Part shown: one piece after another, positions 42,940-51,093 of the stretch
Layout: the number at the start of each line of letters is the position of its first letter
Position numbering within the stretch: the stretch's first letter is position 1
NCBI GenBank assembly: GCA_016712885.1
Contig: JADJQF010000003.1
Location: 248,001 to 312,000, forward strand
Source of the DNA: Candidatus Flexicrinis proximus
GTDB lineage: Bacteria; Chloroflexota; Anaerolineae; Aggregatilineales; Phototrophicaceae
Length of the DNA: 64,000 nt
Direction of reading: 5' to 3'
The notes under the pieces: generated by a model
Seen by the model: only the letters and a program-made list of their open reading frames with translations
Database searches by the model: none
What the model was told of the DNA's origin: nothing
Translations under genes and position numbers: made by a program

Positions 42940-44544
42940 ATGGCCGTTGCCAATGCACAGGTTGGGGTCCCTTCGGGGGCCCCATCCTCTCAATTACCCG
43001 TACAAAGCACTCTATTAACAGTCCTGAAGTTTATAGGACTGATGGTTCTGAACGCCTTCACCCTGATTCTGGCATATGCTTTCCTGCGCGACGAAGCCGT
43101 CGGCTTGGCAATTGTCTTTGCGGTGATCACGATCGGCCTCAACGTAATTATTTTCGTGCCGAGCCTGTATCCGCTGAAATGGATGGCCCCCGGTCTTGCA
43201 CTTGTCACCTTGTTAGTGATATATCCAATTTTCTACACAGTGTCTACGGCATTCACGAATTTTGGCGACGGACATCGCTTCCCTAAGACCCAGGCCATCA
43301 CGCAAATCGTCAAGATTGGCGGGAGTTTGGTCCCGGAAGACGCGCCGCGCTACGCAGTTACTCCCTACCGTAATTCCGACGGCACAATCGCGCTCTGGCT
43401 GACAAACGATACGGAGACGGTCTTTGTCGTAGCCGGTCAGGCTGCTGAGACGGTCGAGAGCGCACCCGCCGAAGCACCCGCCGAGTACAACGGATTCACG
43501 CTGGTGGAGCGCCGGCAGCTTCTGCCGACCTTGAACGAGGCACAGGATCTATCGTTCGGCACGGCGGAGGACGTCGTTACGCTGAGCGGACGAGAGGCAA
43601 TTCGCGCGACGCTGATTCCGCGATTTTCGTACGATGAGACGCAAGATGCCATCATCGACGGTCTCGACGGGATCGCCTACTTCGGTAACGAGACAGACGG
43701 CTACTTTGTCGCGGTAAACGGGACGCGGCTGGAAAATCAGCCTGGATACCGTGTCAATATCGGCCTGCGGAACTTCGACCGGATGATTTCGGACCCGGGT
43801 CTACGTGGCCCGCTCATCAGCATCTTCGTCTGGACGGTCGGGTTTGCGTTCATGTCGGTACTGCTGACTTTTGTGGTCGGGCTTGGTATGGCGCTAGTCC
43901 TGAACGACGCACGCATGCCGGCGCGGCCGCTCATCCGTTCGCTCCTGATCATCCCCTATGCCATCCCGGGCGTGATCAGTATTGTGGTCTGGCGCGGCAT
44001 GCTCAACCTGAACCTCGGCGTCGTGACAAACGTCTGGGAATCGCTGTTCAATACACGGCCGTACTTCCTGGGTGACCCTTGGCTAGCGAAGTTCTCGATC
44101 CTGCTGGTCAACACCTGGCTTGGCTATCCGTACATGATGCTGGTCACCAGCGGCGCATTGCAGGCGATCCCGTCTGAGGTTTACGAGGCGGCAGCCGTCG
44201 ATGGCGCGAAGCCTTGGCAGCGATTCTGGCAAATCACCCTACCGCTGCTGCTGGTCTCGGTCGGCCCACTCCTGATTGCGTCATTTACGTTTAACTTCAA
44301 CAACTACCTGTTGATCGAAGCGCTGACTGGAGCGGACGCGCAAAGCTTCCCGGGGTCGCCAGTGCCAGCAAGATATACAGACATCCTGATTTCGTATACG
44401 TACAACATCGCATTCGGAAATCGAGGGGCCGACTATGGCTACGCGTCGGCTATTACGATCGTCATCTTCGTAATCGTCGCCTCAGTCACGCTCATGCAGT
44501 ACCGGTTCACGAAGACGTGGGAACAGGTAGGCGAGAATGTCTAG
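42940..44544 (+). CDS. malF: Maltose-type ABC permease MalF
   Basis: Inner-membrane permease of 534 residues. Three N-terminal helices (about residues 30-50, 54-74, 82-104) are followed by a large loop outside the membrane (about 105-288, equivalent to the MalF P2 domain that meets the binding protein), then five helices with the ATPase-contact motif EAAAVDGAKPWQRFWQITLP (416-435). This plan with the P2 loop is specific to MalF, not to smaller sugar permeases. The loop contains an Ala/Pro/Glu-rich stretch (residues 168-183). Stop overlaps malG by eight bases. Confidence 0.93.
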   Translation: MAVANAQVGVPSGAPSSQLPVQSTLLTVLKFIGLMVLNAFTLILAYAFLRDEAVGLAIVFAVITIGLNVIIFVPSLYPLKWMAPGLALVTLLVIYPIFYTVSTAFTNFGDGHRFPKTQAITQIVKIGGSLVPEDAPRYAVTPYRNSDGTIALWLTNDTETVFVVAGQAAETVESAPAEAPAEYNGFTLVERRQLLPTLNEAQDLSFGTAEDVVTLSGREAIRATLIPRFSYDETQDAIIDGLDGIAYFGNETDGYFVAVNGTRLENQPGYRVNIGLRNFDRMISDPGLRGPLISIFVWTVGFAFMSVLLTFVVGLGMALVLNDARMPARPLIRSLLIIPYAIPGVISIVVWRGMLNLNLGVVTNVWESLFNTRPYFLGDPWLAKFSILLVNTWLGYPYMMLVTSGALQAIPSEVYEAAAVDGAKPWQRFWQITLPLLLVSVGPLLIASFTFNFNNYLLIEALTGADAQSFPGSPVPARYTDILISYTYNIAFGNRGADYGYASAITIVIFVIVASVTLMQYRFTKTWEQVGENV

Positions 44545-45517
44545 CGCAGCCCCATTGAACACCAAGCATCAAGACAGCAAGATGGTGCTGTCGCAGCGCG
44601 AGGCGATCATTGGCATGTCGCTGCGCCTGCTCGTGGTTGGAGTTGCGATCATCTTCGCGCTCTTCCCGGTTATCTTTATCGTACTGTCGGCCTTTAATCC
44701 GACTGGCCAGCTTTCGTCCGGCTTTGCGCTCCCGAATGTCGATAGCTTCGGTGACCTTTTCACAAATTTCAGGGCGCTAATGATCGACGAACTCGATCTA
44801 TTTCCCTTCTGGCGCTGGATCCTGAACTCGTTCGTGATCGCGTCGGTCAGTACGGCGCTGACGGTGTTGATTTCGGCGCTGGCGGCCTACTCTTTCTCCC
44901 GTTTCCGCTTCAGCGGCCGGCGCACGCTTCTGCTCGGCATCCTGCTGATCCAGGTGTTCCCGAATCTGCTGGCACTGGTGGCGATCTTCCTCATGATGGA
45001 TCAAATCAGCGCGCTGTCGCGCGTAATCCCGGAAGTGATGCCGTTTCTGTCGTTTATCGATTGGTCCTTCCTGAACAACTTCGGCCTGAATTCGCTCGGC
45101 GGCCTGATCCTGATCTATCTGGGCGGCGCGATGGGTGTAAATACGTGGCTGATGAAGGGCTTCTTCGACTCGATTCCTCGGGATATTGACGAGTCGGCGA
45201 CGGTTGACGGTGCGACACACTGGCAGACGTTCTGGATGCTGATCTTCCCGTTGGTGCGACCTGTACTAGCCGTGGTGGGCGTGCTGGCCTTCGTTGGGAC
45301 GTTCAACGAATTCGTCATGGCCCGCTTGATCCTGCGCGACAAAGAGAATTGGACGCTGATGGTCGGGCTGTTCCAGTTCATCAGCGGCGACTTCAACCGT
45401 GACTGGGGTAAGTTCGCGGCGGGCGCGCTGGTTTCGGGCATACCAGTGGTCGCGGTATATCTGGCGCTGCAGCGGCAAATCGTCGGTGGCCTGACGGCGG
45501 GCGCGGTCAAAGGCTAA
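44537..45517 (+). CDS. malG: Maltose-type ABC permease MalG
   Basis: The 326-residue partner of MalF. Six helices; the EAA-loop is at about ESATVDGATHWQTFWMLIFP, near residues 216-235. IFALFPVIFIVLSAFNP at the start and NSFVIASVSTALTVLISALAAYSFSRF are standard. The C-terminus, RQIVGGLTAGAVKG, matches MalG, whose tail reaches the ATPase MalK. No malK gene is in this window, so a shared ATPase encoded elsewhere must drive it. Confidence 0.94.
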   Translation: MSSAAPLNTKHQDSKMVLSQREAIIGMSLRLLVVGVAIIFALFPVIFIVLSAFNPTGQLSSGFALPNVDSFGDLFTNFRALMIDELDLFPFWRWILNSFVIASVSTALTVLISALAAYSFSRFRFSGRRTLLLGILLIQVFPNLLALVAIFLMMDQISALSRVIPEVMPFLSFIDWSFLNNFGLNSLGGLILIYLGGAMGVNTWLMKGFFDSIPRDIDESATVDGATHWQTFWMLIFPLVRPVLAVVGVLAFVGTFNEFVMARLILRDKENWTLMVGLFQFISGDFNRDWGKFAAGALVSGIPVVAVYLALQRQIVGGLTAGAVKG

Positions 45518-45535
45518 GGATCTGCGGAGAAAACC

Positions 45536-45571
45536 AAACACCGGATGCAGAGGTTCGCATCCGGTGTTTTT
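45536..45571 (+). terminator. Intrinsic terminator after malG
   Basis: AAACACCGGATGC and GCATCCGGTGTTT form a perfect 13-bp stem with an 8-base loop, ending in a T-run (TTTTT). It begins 19 bases after the malG stop. It may also serve the convergent beta-lactamase-fold gene that ends at 45602. Confidence 0.9.
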
Positions 45572-45601
45572 CATTTCAGCGTTCAGCGTATGAATAGCGG
45601 C

Positions 45602-47329
45602 TCACGGCGTGCCCGTATTCGTTTCGAGGAAGAATGGCGATGCAAGTTGCTCGGCGAGTTCCGAACCGGTGAAGTTACACGATGCTGTTTCGGGTATGAA
45701 CCCATCACGGATCTGACTCAGCGGTGCAGACGAGTTGAGGAAGTTGTACATCATCCGCGACGTCTCGGCGACGAGCGGGAGCGATTCCCCGAACACGAGC
45801 CATTCCGGCTGGAACATCATCATCACCAGGACGTAATCTCCGCCGGGCGTGAAGACGATAGCCGCGTTACCGTGCGTCTCAGACGTCCAACCGTGCTTGT
45901 GCGCGACGACAGTTCCCTCTGGCACCCCGGCTTTGGCGAAAGCGTCGACCGTATTATTCTCCAGCACGTACAGGATCTTGCGGCATTCCTGGGGCGTAAA
46001 GGCGGTTGTCCGGCTAAGGAGCGCGCCGGTTTCCTGAAAAGCACACTCGTAGAGTGATTCCAGAAGGAAGCCAACCTCATCGACGGTCATCTGGTTGGTG
46101 ACATCGGGCTGTGCTTTAACTTGGTCGACATCTGTGTCTGGGTAGCGGATTGGACTGGTAGGCTGCGGCAGCTCGACACCTGGGATGTCGAACGGCGCGG
46201 TAATGAACGTGCGGCGCAGCCCGATCCGGCTGAGGATTTGCGTGGTCCGCTCCGCTCCAACGTACATATCGCCGCCGCCTGTTCGGGCGAGGACGTCGTT
46301 GGTGGCGCTGTTGTCGCTGCAAATGATCATGTTGCCTATATCGCCGGCGGTGTCGAAATCGGGCGAACCGTCAACGACGCTGAAAAGACCCGTCAGGATA
46401 GCGATTTTGTTGATGCTGGTGCCGCTGAAGGCGTACCCGTTCCCGAAGGTGATTTCTTCGCCAGTGGAGAGGTTGCGAAGGTACATCGCGGCGAACTTGC
46501 TCTTCGACGGGTCGAAGCCAGAAGCCAACACATTGTCCCACATCAGGCTGCCGAGCTGGGCGAATGGGGCGCTCACAGGCACTGGCGTGCCATCACGCAT
46601 CACGTTGCTCTGCTGTTGAACCGCGGGGGTAGGGGTAAGGGTCGGCAGGCTGCTGAAGTTTGTTTGAGTGATCGACCGCGTCGAGGTGTAATCTCCGGTG
46701 ATTTCCAGGACTTCGCGGCTGACCCATGCTACACCATTCGGCGCAGCCGGAAAACTGACCATTAGCCACGGCAGGGTTGCATGGTGGCCGACGATTTCAA
46801 GGCGGTCGCCGGCAAATGCGCCGCCTAGCCGGGGATAGTCCGCGCCAGGACCATAGCGCAAGTTGATCTCGCCGCTGACACTGCCGAAGACATTGAAAGC
46901 GGGCAGGTCGGTCGGAACCGACGAAGGCTCAAGAGTCGCGGTGGGCACGGACGGATCGAGCGTCGGCAGCGGCGTAAAGGTCGCTGGCGGTGGGGGCGTG
47001 GCAGCCGCGACGTTGATGTCCGAGAGCGGCACGACGTCCAGACTGCCGCTCACGGTGACCAGATCGGTAAACACCCAGCCAATCGGCGCGAAAGTGACGA
47101 CGTCACCGAGGAGTAGCCACGGGAACTGCGCGCTGCGTCCGATGACCGGATAGCGTGTGCCGGTTTCGATGGCGCCTACAACTTCGGTCTCAGTGCCGAT
47201 CCCTGCGCGCAAGTTTGCGCTGCCTTTGGCTTCGGCCACGACACCGGTGTACTGCCCAAGACTGAGCATTGCACTGAATAACAAGAGTCCAGCGCTCAAG
47301 GCGATTAGTATCGAGAGTTGTTTCCGCAT
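45602..47329 (-). CDS. Exported class A beta-lactamase-fold protein with two SH3-like domains
   Basis: The 575-residue protein has an N-terminal signal anchor (residues 4-28), an SH3b-like domain (about 30-95, GSANLRAGIGTETEVVG), a Pro/Thr-rich linker, a second SH3b domain (about 148-212, GEINLRYGPGADYPRLGG), another linker and then a serine-hydrolase domain (250-575). The latter has SINK (Ser305-Lys308, S-x-x-K), SDN (338-340) and KHG (478-480) in the order of class A beta-lactamases. KHG replaces KTG. The SH3 repeats suggest cell-wall binding. It may be a penicillin-interacting protein or a true beta-lactamase. I start at the second methionine, nearer a TAGGAC site. Confidence 0.83.
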   Translation of the reverse strand: MRKQLSILIALSAGLLLFSAMLSLGQYTGVVAEAKGSANLRAGIGTETEVVGAIETGTRYPVIGRSAQFPWLLLGDVVTFAPIGWVFTDLVTVSGSLDVVPLSDINVAAATPPPPATFTPLPTLDPSVPTATLEPSSVPTDLPAFNVFGSVSGEINLRYGPGADYPRLGGAFAGDRLEIVGHHATLPWLMVSFPAAPNGVAWVSREVLEITGDYTSTRSITQTNFSSLPTLTPTPAVQQQSNVMRDGTPVPVSAPFAQLGSLMWDNVLASGFDPSKSKFAAMYLRNLSTGEEITFGNGYAFSGTSINKIAILTGLFSVVDGSPDFDTAGDIGNMIICSDNSATNDVLARTGGGDMYVGAERTTQILSRIGLRRTFITAPFDIPGVELPQPTSPIRYPDTDVDQVKAQPDVTNQMTVDEVGFLLESLYECAFQETGALLSRTTAFTPQECRKILYVLENNTVDAFAKAGVPEGTVVAHKHGWTSETHGNAAIVFTPGGDYVLVMMMFQPEWLVFGESLPLVAETSRMMYNFLNSSAPLSQIRDGFIPETASCNFTGSELAEQLASPFFLETNTGTP

Positions 47330-47430
47330 AGTCCTACTTGTCTGCCTGAACAACCCGTCGAATTATAGCACGCAGGCGGCTGACGCCTCGGGCCGAAACC
47401 CGCCGATTAGCTGACGATTGCTAAGACACC

Positions 47431-48387
47431 CTATAGCGAGTCGGCTTCCTCAACGGCCTCGGCAGGGCTAAGCGGCGCAGGAGAGAGGACGACATTCGCG
47501 ACCCCAAACAAGATAAGCGCGCTCGCTACGATCTGAATCGGCGTTGGCAGCTCGGCAAGCAGGGCCAGGGCCAGCCCGGCGCTGGCAATCGGTTCGAGCT
47601 GAGTAATGATGCCGATATAGGTTGCTGGCAGGTACTTCACGGCATAGTTGAACGACGAGTGACCGATGATTTGCGGGAAGATCGCGATCAGCAGCATGTA
47701 CAGGTAGGCGTTTGCCGAGTAACCCGTGAACGAGCTTCCACTCAACGCGACGAGGACCACGAGAACGATGGCGGCTGACCCATACACGATGTAGATATAG
47801 GGTAAGAGCGCGAGTCTCGATCGTACGCTGCGCCCAATGACCATGTAGACGGCCACGGTGACGGCCCCGAACAGGGCCAGTGTGCCTCCCCACAACGGAT
47901 TTGAGCCTGCGCCGCCTGAGTTCGCTCCCGTAACACCAATGGCGATACCCCCCGCAATACACTCAACCAGGCCCAGGATGATCCAGCGGTTCAGGCGAGC
48001 TCTCAGAAAAATGACTTCCAGTGCGCTCACCCACAGCGGCGTGGTCGTTACCAGTACAGTGCTGATCAGGACGCTGGTGAACTCCAGAGAAGAAATCCAG
48101 GTCGCAAAGTGAATCGCAAGAAAGACCCCTGCCGCGATCAGCAGGATCCAATCCTTACGGGATAGCTTGCGAATTTCCGCACGATACCGTGGCAGGACGA
48201 AAGGCGTCAGGACCACCGTTGCGGCGATGAGCCGGAAAGCGGCAATGATAAGCGATGGCACGCCTTCGCCTTGTGCAAGGCGTGCCAGCACCGCCGACGA
48301 TGATACGGCGAAGATGCCGACAGAAATCGCTATCCATGACGAGAGGGGGGCAGCGGCAGGAGCAGTGCGGGATACGGCTTGGCTCAT
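47431..48387 (-). CDS. EamA/DMT-family transporter
   Basis: A 318-residue protein with ten predicted helices and two EamA repeats: one around ALARLAQGEGVPSLIIAAFRLIAATVVL, the other around SFNYAVKYLPATYIGIITQLEPIASAGLALALLAE. These proteins export small metabolites (amino acids, nucleosides, drugs). Substrate unknown. The 115-base region to sodA is shared by both divergent genes; no obvious operator. Confidence 0.9.
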   Translation of the reverse strand: MSQAVSRTAPAAAPLSSWIAISVGIFAVSSSAVLARLAQGEGVPSLIIAAFRLIAATVVLTPFVLPRYRAEIRKLSRKDWILLIAAGVFLAIHFATWISSLEFTSVLISTVLVTTTPLWVSALEVIFLRARLNRWIILGLVECIAGGIAIGVTGANSGGAGSNPLWGGTLALFGAVTVAVYMVIGRSVRSRLALLPYIYIVYGSAAIVLVVLVALSGSSFTGYSANAYLYMLLIAIFPQIIGHSSFNYAVKYLPATYIGIITQLEPIASAGLALALLAELPTPIQIVASALILFGVANVVLSPAPLSPAEAVEEADSL

Positions 48388-48502
48388 TTTGGGACTAACC
48401 TACTGGTCAGGGCGCAGGACCCTAATTCTACTGGTTTTCTTATCCGAGCGTGATAGACTGCATATGTACACTTCGATGATCACTCACAAAGGAGCTTAAG
48501 AC

Positions 48503-49114
48503 ATGGCCTTTGAACTGCCGGCCCTTCCGTACGCGCATAACGCCCTTGAACCGCATGTTGATGCACGCACCATGGAAATACATCATGGTAAGCATCACAA
48601 GGCCTATACCGACAACTTGAACAAGGCACTGGAAGGCCATGCCGACCTCCAGGGAAAGTCGGCCGAATGGCTAGTCCAAAACCTGAGCAGCCTGCCTGAA
48701 GGCATTCGCAACGCAGTCCGCAATAACGGCGGTGGTTGGCTCAATCACAACCTGTTCTGGGAAGTAATGGGGCCGAATGCCGGCGGCGCGCCGACCGGGG
48801 AATTGGCCGCGGCTATCGACGTGGCCTTTGACAGCTTTGACGCGTTCAAGGCGGCTTTTAAGACTGCGGCGACCGGCCGTTTCGGTAGCGGCTGGGCGTG
48901 GCTAATTGTCGAGAAGGGTGGGGCGGTCAGCGTCACCAGCACACCGAACCAGGACACTCCGGTCATGGAAGGCAAGACTCCGATCCTTGGCCTCGATGTG
49001 TGGGAACACGCCTACTATCTGAATTATCAGAACCGGCGCCCAGACTATGTCGACGCGTTCTGGAACGTTGTCAATTGGGCGAAGGTTACACAGTGGTACG
49101 CGGCCAATAAGTAA
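48503..49114 (+). CDS. sodA: Superoxide dismutase, Fe/Mn type
   Basis: Converts superoxide to peroxide and oxygen in the cytoplasm. FELPALPYAHNALEPHVDARTMEIHHGKHHKAYTDNLN is the standard N-terminus with the first metal His; the second is in GGGWLNHNLFW, and DVWEHAYYLNYQNRRPDYVDAFWNVVNW has the Asp and His. Length 203 residues. The GGGWLNHNLFW and DVWEHAYY forms are shared by Mn and cambialistic enzymes, so the metal is uncertain. AAAGGAG 8 bases before the ATG is near consensus. Followed by a strong terminator. Confidence 0.95.
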   Translation: MAFELPALPYAHNALEPHVDARTMEIHHGKHHKAYTDNLNKALEGHADLQGKSAEWLVQNLSSLPEGIRNAVRNNGGGWLNHNLFWEVMGPNAGGAPTGELAAAIDVAFDSFDAFKAAFKTAATGRFGSGWAWLIVEKGGAVSVTSTPNQDTPVMEGKTPILGLDVWEHAYYLNYQNRRPDYVDAFWNVVNWAKVTQWYAANK

Positions 49115-49135
49115 GCCGACTATTCATGGTTAGGG

Positions 49136-49166
49136 AAAAAGGCGCTACGATAGAGAGCGCCTTTTT
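49136..49166 (+). terminator. Intrinsic terminator after sodA
   Basis: AAAAAGGCGCT and AGCGCCTTTTT form a perfect 11-bp stem around a 9-base loop, with T-run continuing. It is 22 bases after the sodA stop and separates it from fumC. Confidence 0.9.
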
Positions 49167-49194
49167 GTTTACCATTTTTAGACGAGGTGACGCC

Positions 49195-50613
49195 ATGAGC
49201 GACTATCGTATTGAGAAAGACTCACTCGGTGAGGTGCGGGTTCCTGCAAACGCGTATTACAGCGCACAAACCCAACGCGCGGTAGATAACTTCGCCGTCA
49301 GCGGCCTGAAACCATATCGCGCGTTTGTTTGGAGTATGGCGACCATCAAGCGTGCCGCCGCGGAAGTAAACCGTGATCTTGGCCTGCTTGACCCGAAACT
49401 TGCCGAGGCAATCATCCAAGCCTCCGACGAAGTAATTGCGGGCAAGTGGGATAACGAGTTCGTCGTGGATCCATTCCAGGCCGGCGCGGGCACCAGCCAC
49501 AATATGAACGTGAACGAGGTGATCGCCAATCGCGCAAACGAGATCCTCGGCTACCCGCTGGTTACCGCGGAGAAGAAGCCCGTCAACCCCAACGACCACG
49601 TCAATATGGCGCAGTCAACTAACGATACCATCCCGACCGCACTGCGTCTTGGTGTGTTGTGGCGGGTTGACGAGCTGATTGCCACACTTCAAACATGCGC
49701 CGACGAGTTTCGAAAGAAAGCCCATGCCTGGGATGGGATCGTAAAATCAGGTCGCACGCACCTCCAGGATGCCGTTCCGGTCCGCCTCGGGCAGGAGGTC
49801 GGCGCCTGGGCAAAAGCGATTGAACGCAATATCGAAAAGATCAAGGCCGCTGCCGAAGGTGTACGTCGCCTCGGGATTGGCGGTACCGCGACTGGCACCG
49901 GTCTCAACGCTCATCCTGAATACCACCGTCGTATGGTGGAGGTTCTGTCACGACTGACTGGCCTGACCCTTTACACCAGTGACGATCTGTTCGAATCAAT
50001 GCAGTCGCATCAGGACTCGGTGTTTTTCAGCGGCGCACTTCGCTCCACGGCGCAGGATCTATCGCGGATCGCCAGTGATATCCGCCTTTTGTCGAGCGGT
50101 CCGACCACCGGCCTTGGCGAACTGACGTGCCCACCTGTTCAGCCGGGCTCGTCGATTATGCCGGGCAAGGTCAATCCGGTGCTGGCAGAGATGCTGAACC
50201 AGGCGATGTTCCATGTCATGGGCAGCGACCACACGATTACGCTAGCGGCGCAAGCCGGGCAGCTTGAACTTAACGTGATGATGCCGATCATGGCGCATAA
50301 TCTGAACGAGATGATGATCGTAATGATTGGCGCGGTCAACATGTTCACGCAGAAGCTGGTCGTGGGGTTGGTGGCGAACAGTGAGAAGGCTGAGAGTTGG
50401 CTGCTCAAGAATCCGATTCTGGTGACTGCGCTGAATCCAGTAATTGGATACGAGACCGGTGCGAAAGTCGCAAAGAAGTCGCTCGCGGAAAACCGCACAC
50501 TGCTCGACATCGTTGTCAGTGAGGGATACCTAACCGAAGAAGAGGCGCGCAAGGTGCTGGATGCTCGCAAGATGACCGATGGCGGAATCAGCGACATCAA
50601 GGGCGGCGGTTAA
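49195..50613 (+). CDS. fumC: Class II fumarate hydratase
   Basis: Interconverts fumarate and malate in the citric acid cycle. YRIEKDSLGEVRVPANAYYSAQTQRAVDNF is the characteristic start; GAGTSHNMNVNEVIANRANE, SGRTHLQDAVPVRLGQEVGAW and the superfamily signature GSSIMPGKVNPVLAE follow. Length 472 residues. A frame open further upstream begins before the terminator; I choose the ATG at 49195, after GAGGTGACGCC. The catalytic serine loop (GSSIMPGKVN) is intact. It has its own terminator. Confidence 0.95.
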   Translation: MSDYRIEKDSLGEVRVPANAYYSAQTQRAVDNFAVSGLKPYRAFVWSMATIKRAAAEVNRDLGLLDPKLAEAIIQASDEVIAGKWDNEFVVDPFQAGAGTSHNMNVNEVIANRANEILGYPLVTAEKKPVNPNDHVNMAQSTNDTIPTALRLGVLWRVDELIATLQTCADEFRKKAHAWDGIVKSGRTHLQDAVPVRLGQEVGAWAKAIERNIEKIKAAAEGVRRLGIGGTATGTGLNAHPEYHRRMVEVLSRLTGLTLYTSDDLFESMQSHQDSVFFSGALRSTAQDLSRIASDIRLLSSGPTTGLGELTCPPVQPGSSIMPGKVNPVLAEMLNQAMFHVMGSDHTITLAAQAGQLELNVMMPIMAHNLNEMMIVMIGAVNMFTQKLVVGLVANSEKAESWLLKNPILVTALNPVIGYETGAKVAKKSLAENRTLLDIVVSEGYLTEEEARKVLDARKMTDGGISDIKGGG

Positions 50614-50639
50614 GTACACCATGTGATTTCATCCAGACG

Positions 50640-50669
50640 GGCCGTGTCGGTGTATGACACGGCCTTTTT
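50640..50669 (+). terminator. Intrinsic terminator after fumC
   Basis: GGCCGTGTC and GACACGGCC form a perfect 9-bp stem with a 7-base loop, followed by TTTTTG and further T-rich sequence. It begins 27 bases after the fumC stop. Confidence 0.9.
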
Positions 50670-50718
50670 GTTTTATTCGCAAAATCGATTCTGGCAAAAC
50701 TTCGAGACGAATTCGTAA

Positions 50719-51013
50719 AACAGCGAAGCGACCGCGTGGTAGACCGACCTCTACGACTCAATAGTCCGAGGGGGTGCCATGTTGTCGTCTCCGTATTCGC
50801 AGCTTGCAGCGAGTTTTCTCAAAGTGACTGCGCCAGTCGTCAGATTTATTACAGAGTCGAAGTGGGCAGGCCGAGTCGCGGAAGCGGAGATCTCCGACTT
50901 CGGGGTCGACAAACTTCAGGAGGTGCTCACTGGCGGGTATTTTGCCGACGATCGAAGATCGACCGGTTGAAGCGGACTTCTCTGCCGCGATGGTAGAACA
51001 GCGAAGCGACCGC
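50719..51013. repeat. 17-bp direct repeat flanking a 260-bp segment
   Basis: AACAGCGAAGCGACCGC occurs at 50719-50735 and again at 50997-51013. Each copy has a similar GTA(A/G) lead-in. The segment between them contains only the small open frame at 50779. The stretch 50614-51093 otherwise holds two terminators. The flanking arrangement could mark an old insertion or duplicated gene tail. Confidence 0.6.
50779..50970 (+). CDS. Possible small protein
   Basis: A 63-residue frame, starting at an ATG with GAGGGGG 6 bases before it. It reads MLSSPYSQLAASFLKVTAPV then FITESKWAGRVAEAEISDFG, with a helical look and no low complexity, but no family I know. It lies between fumC and a convergent gene, inside a pair of 17-bp direct repeats, and contains the palindrome CGGAGATCTCCG (50885-50896). 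I am unsure it is expressed. Confidence 0.35.
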   Translation: MLSSPYSQLAASFLKVTAPVVRFITESKWAGRVAEAEISDFGVDKLQEVLTGGYFADDRRSTG

Positions 51014-51032
51014 AGCGCTGAGAGGGCTTGCA

Positions 51033-51068
51033 ATAAAAAGGCCGGACAGATTCGTCCGGCCTTTTTAT
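51033..51068. terminator. Bidirectional intrinsic terminator
   Basis: AAAAAGGCCGGAC and GTCCGGCCTTTTT form a 13-bp stem with a 6-base loop. Both strands end in a U-run, so it can end transcription from the left and of the large minus-strand gene that stops at 51094. Confidence 0.9.
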
Positions 51069-51093
51069 AGAGACTTTTACTTACCTGCTGGCG

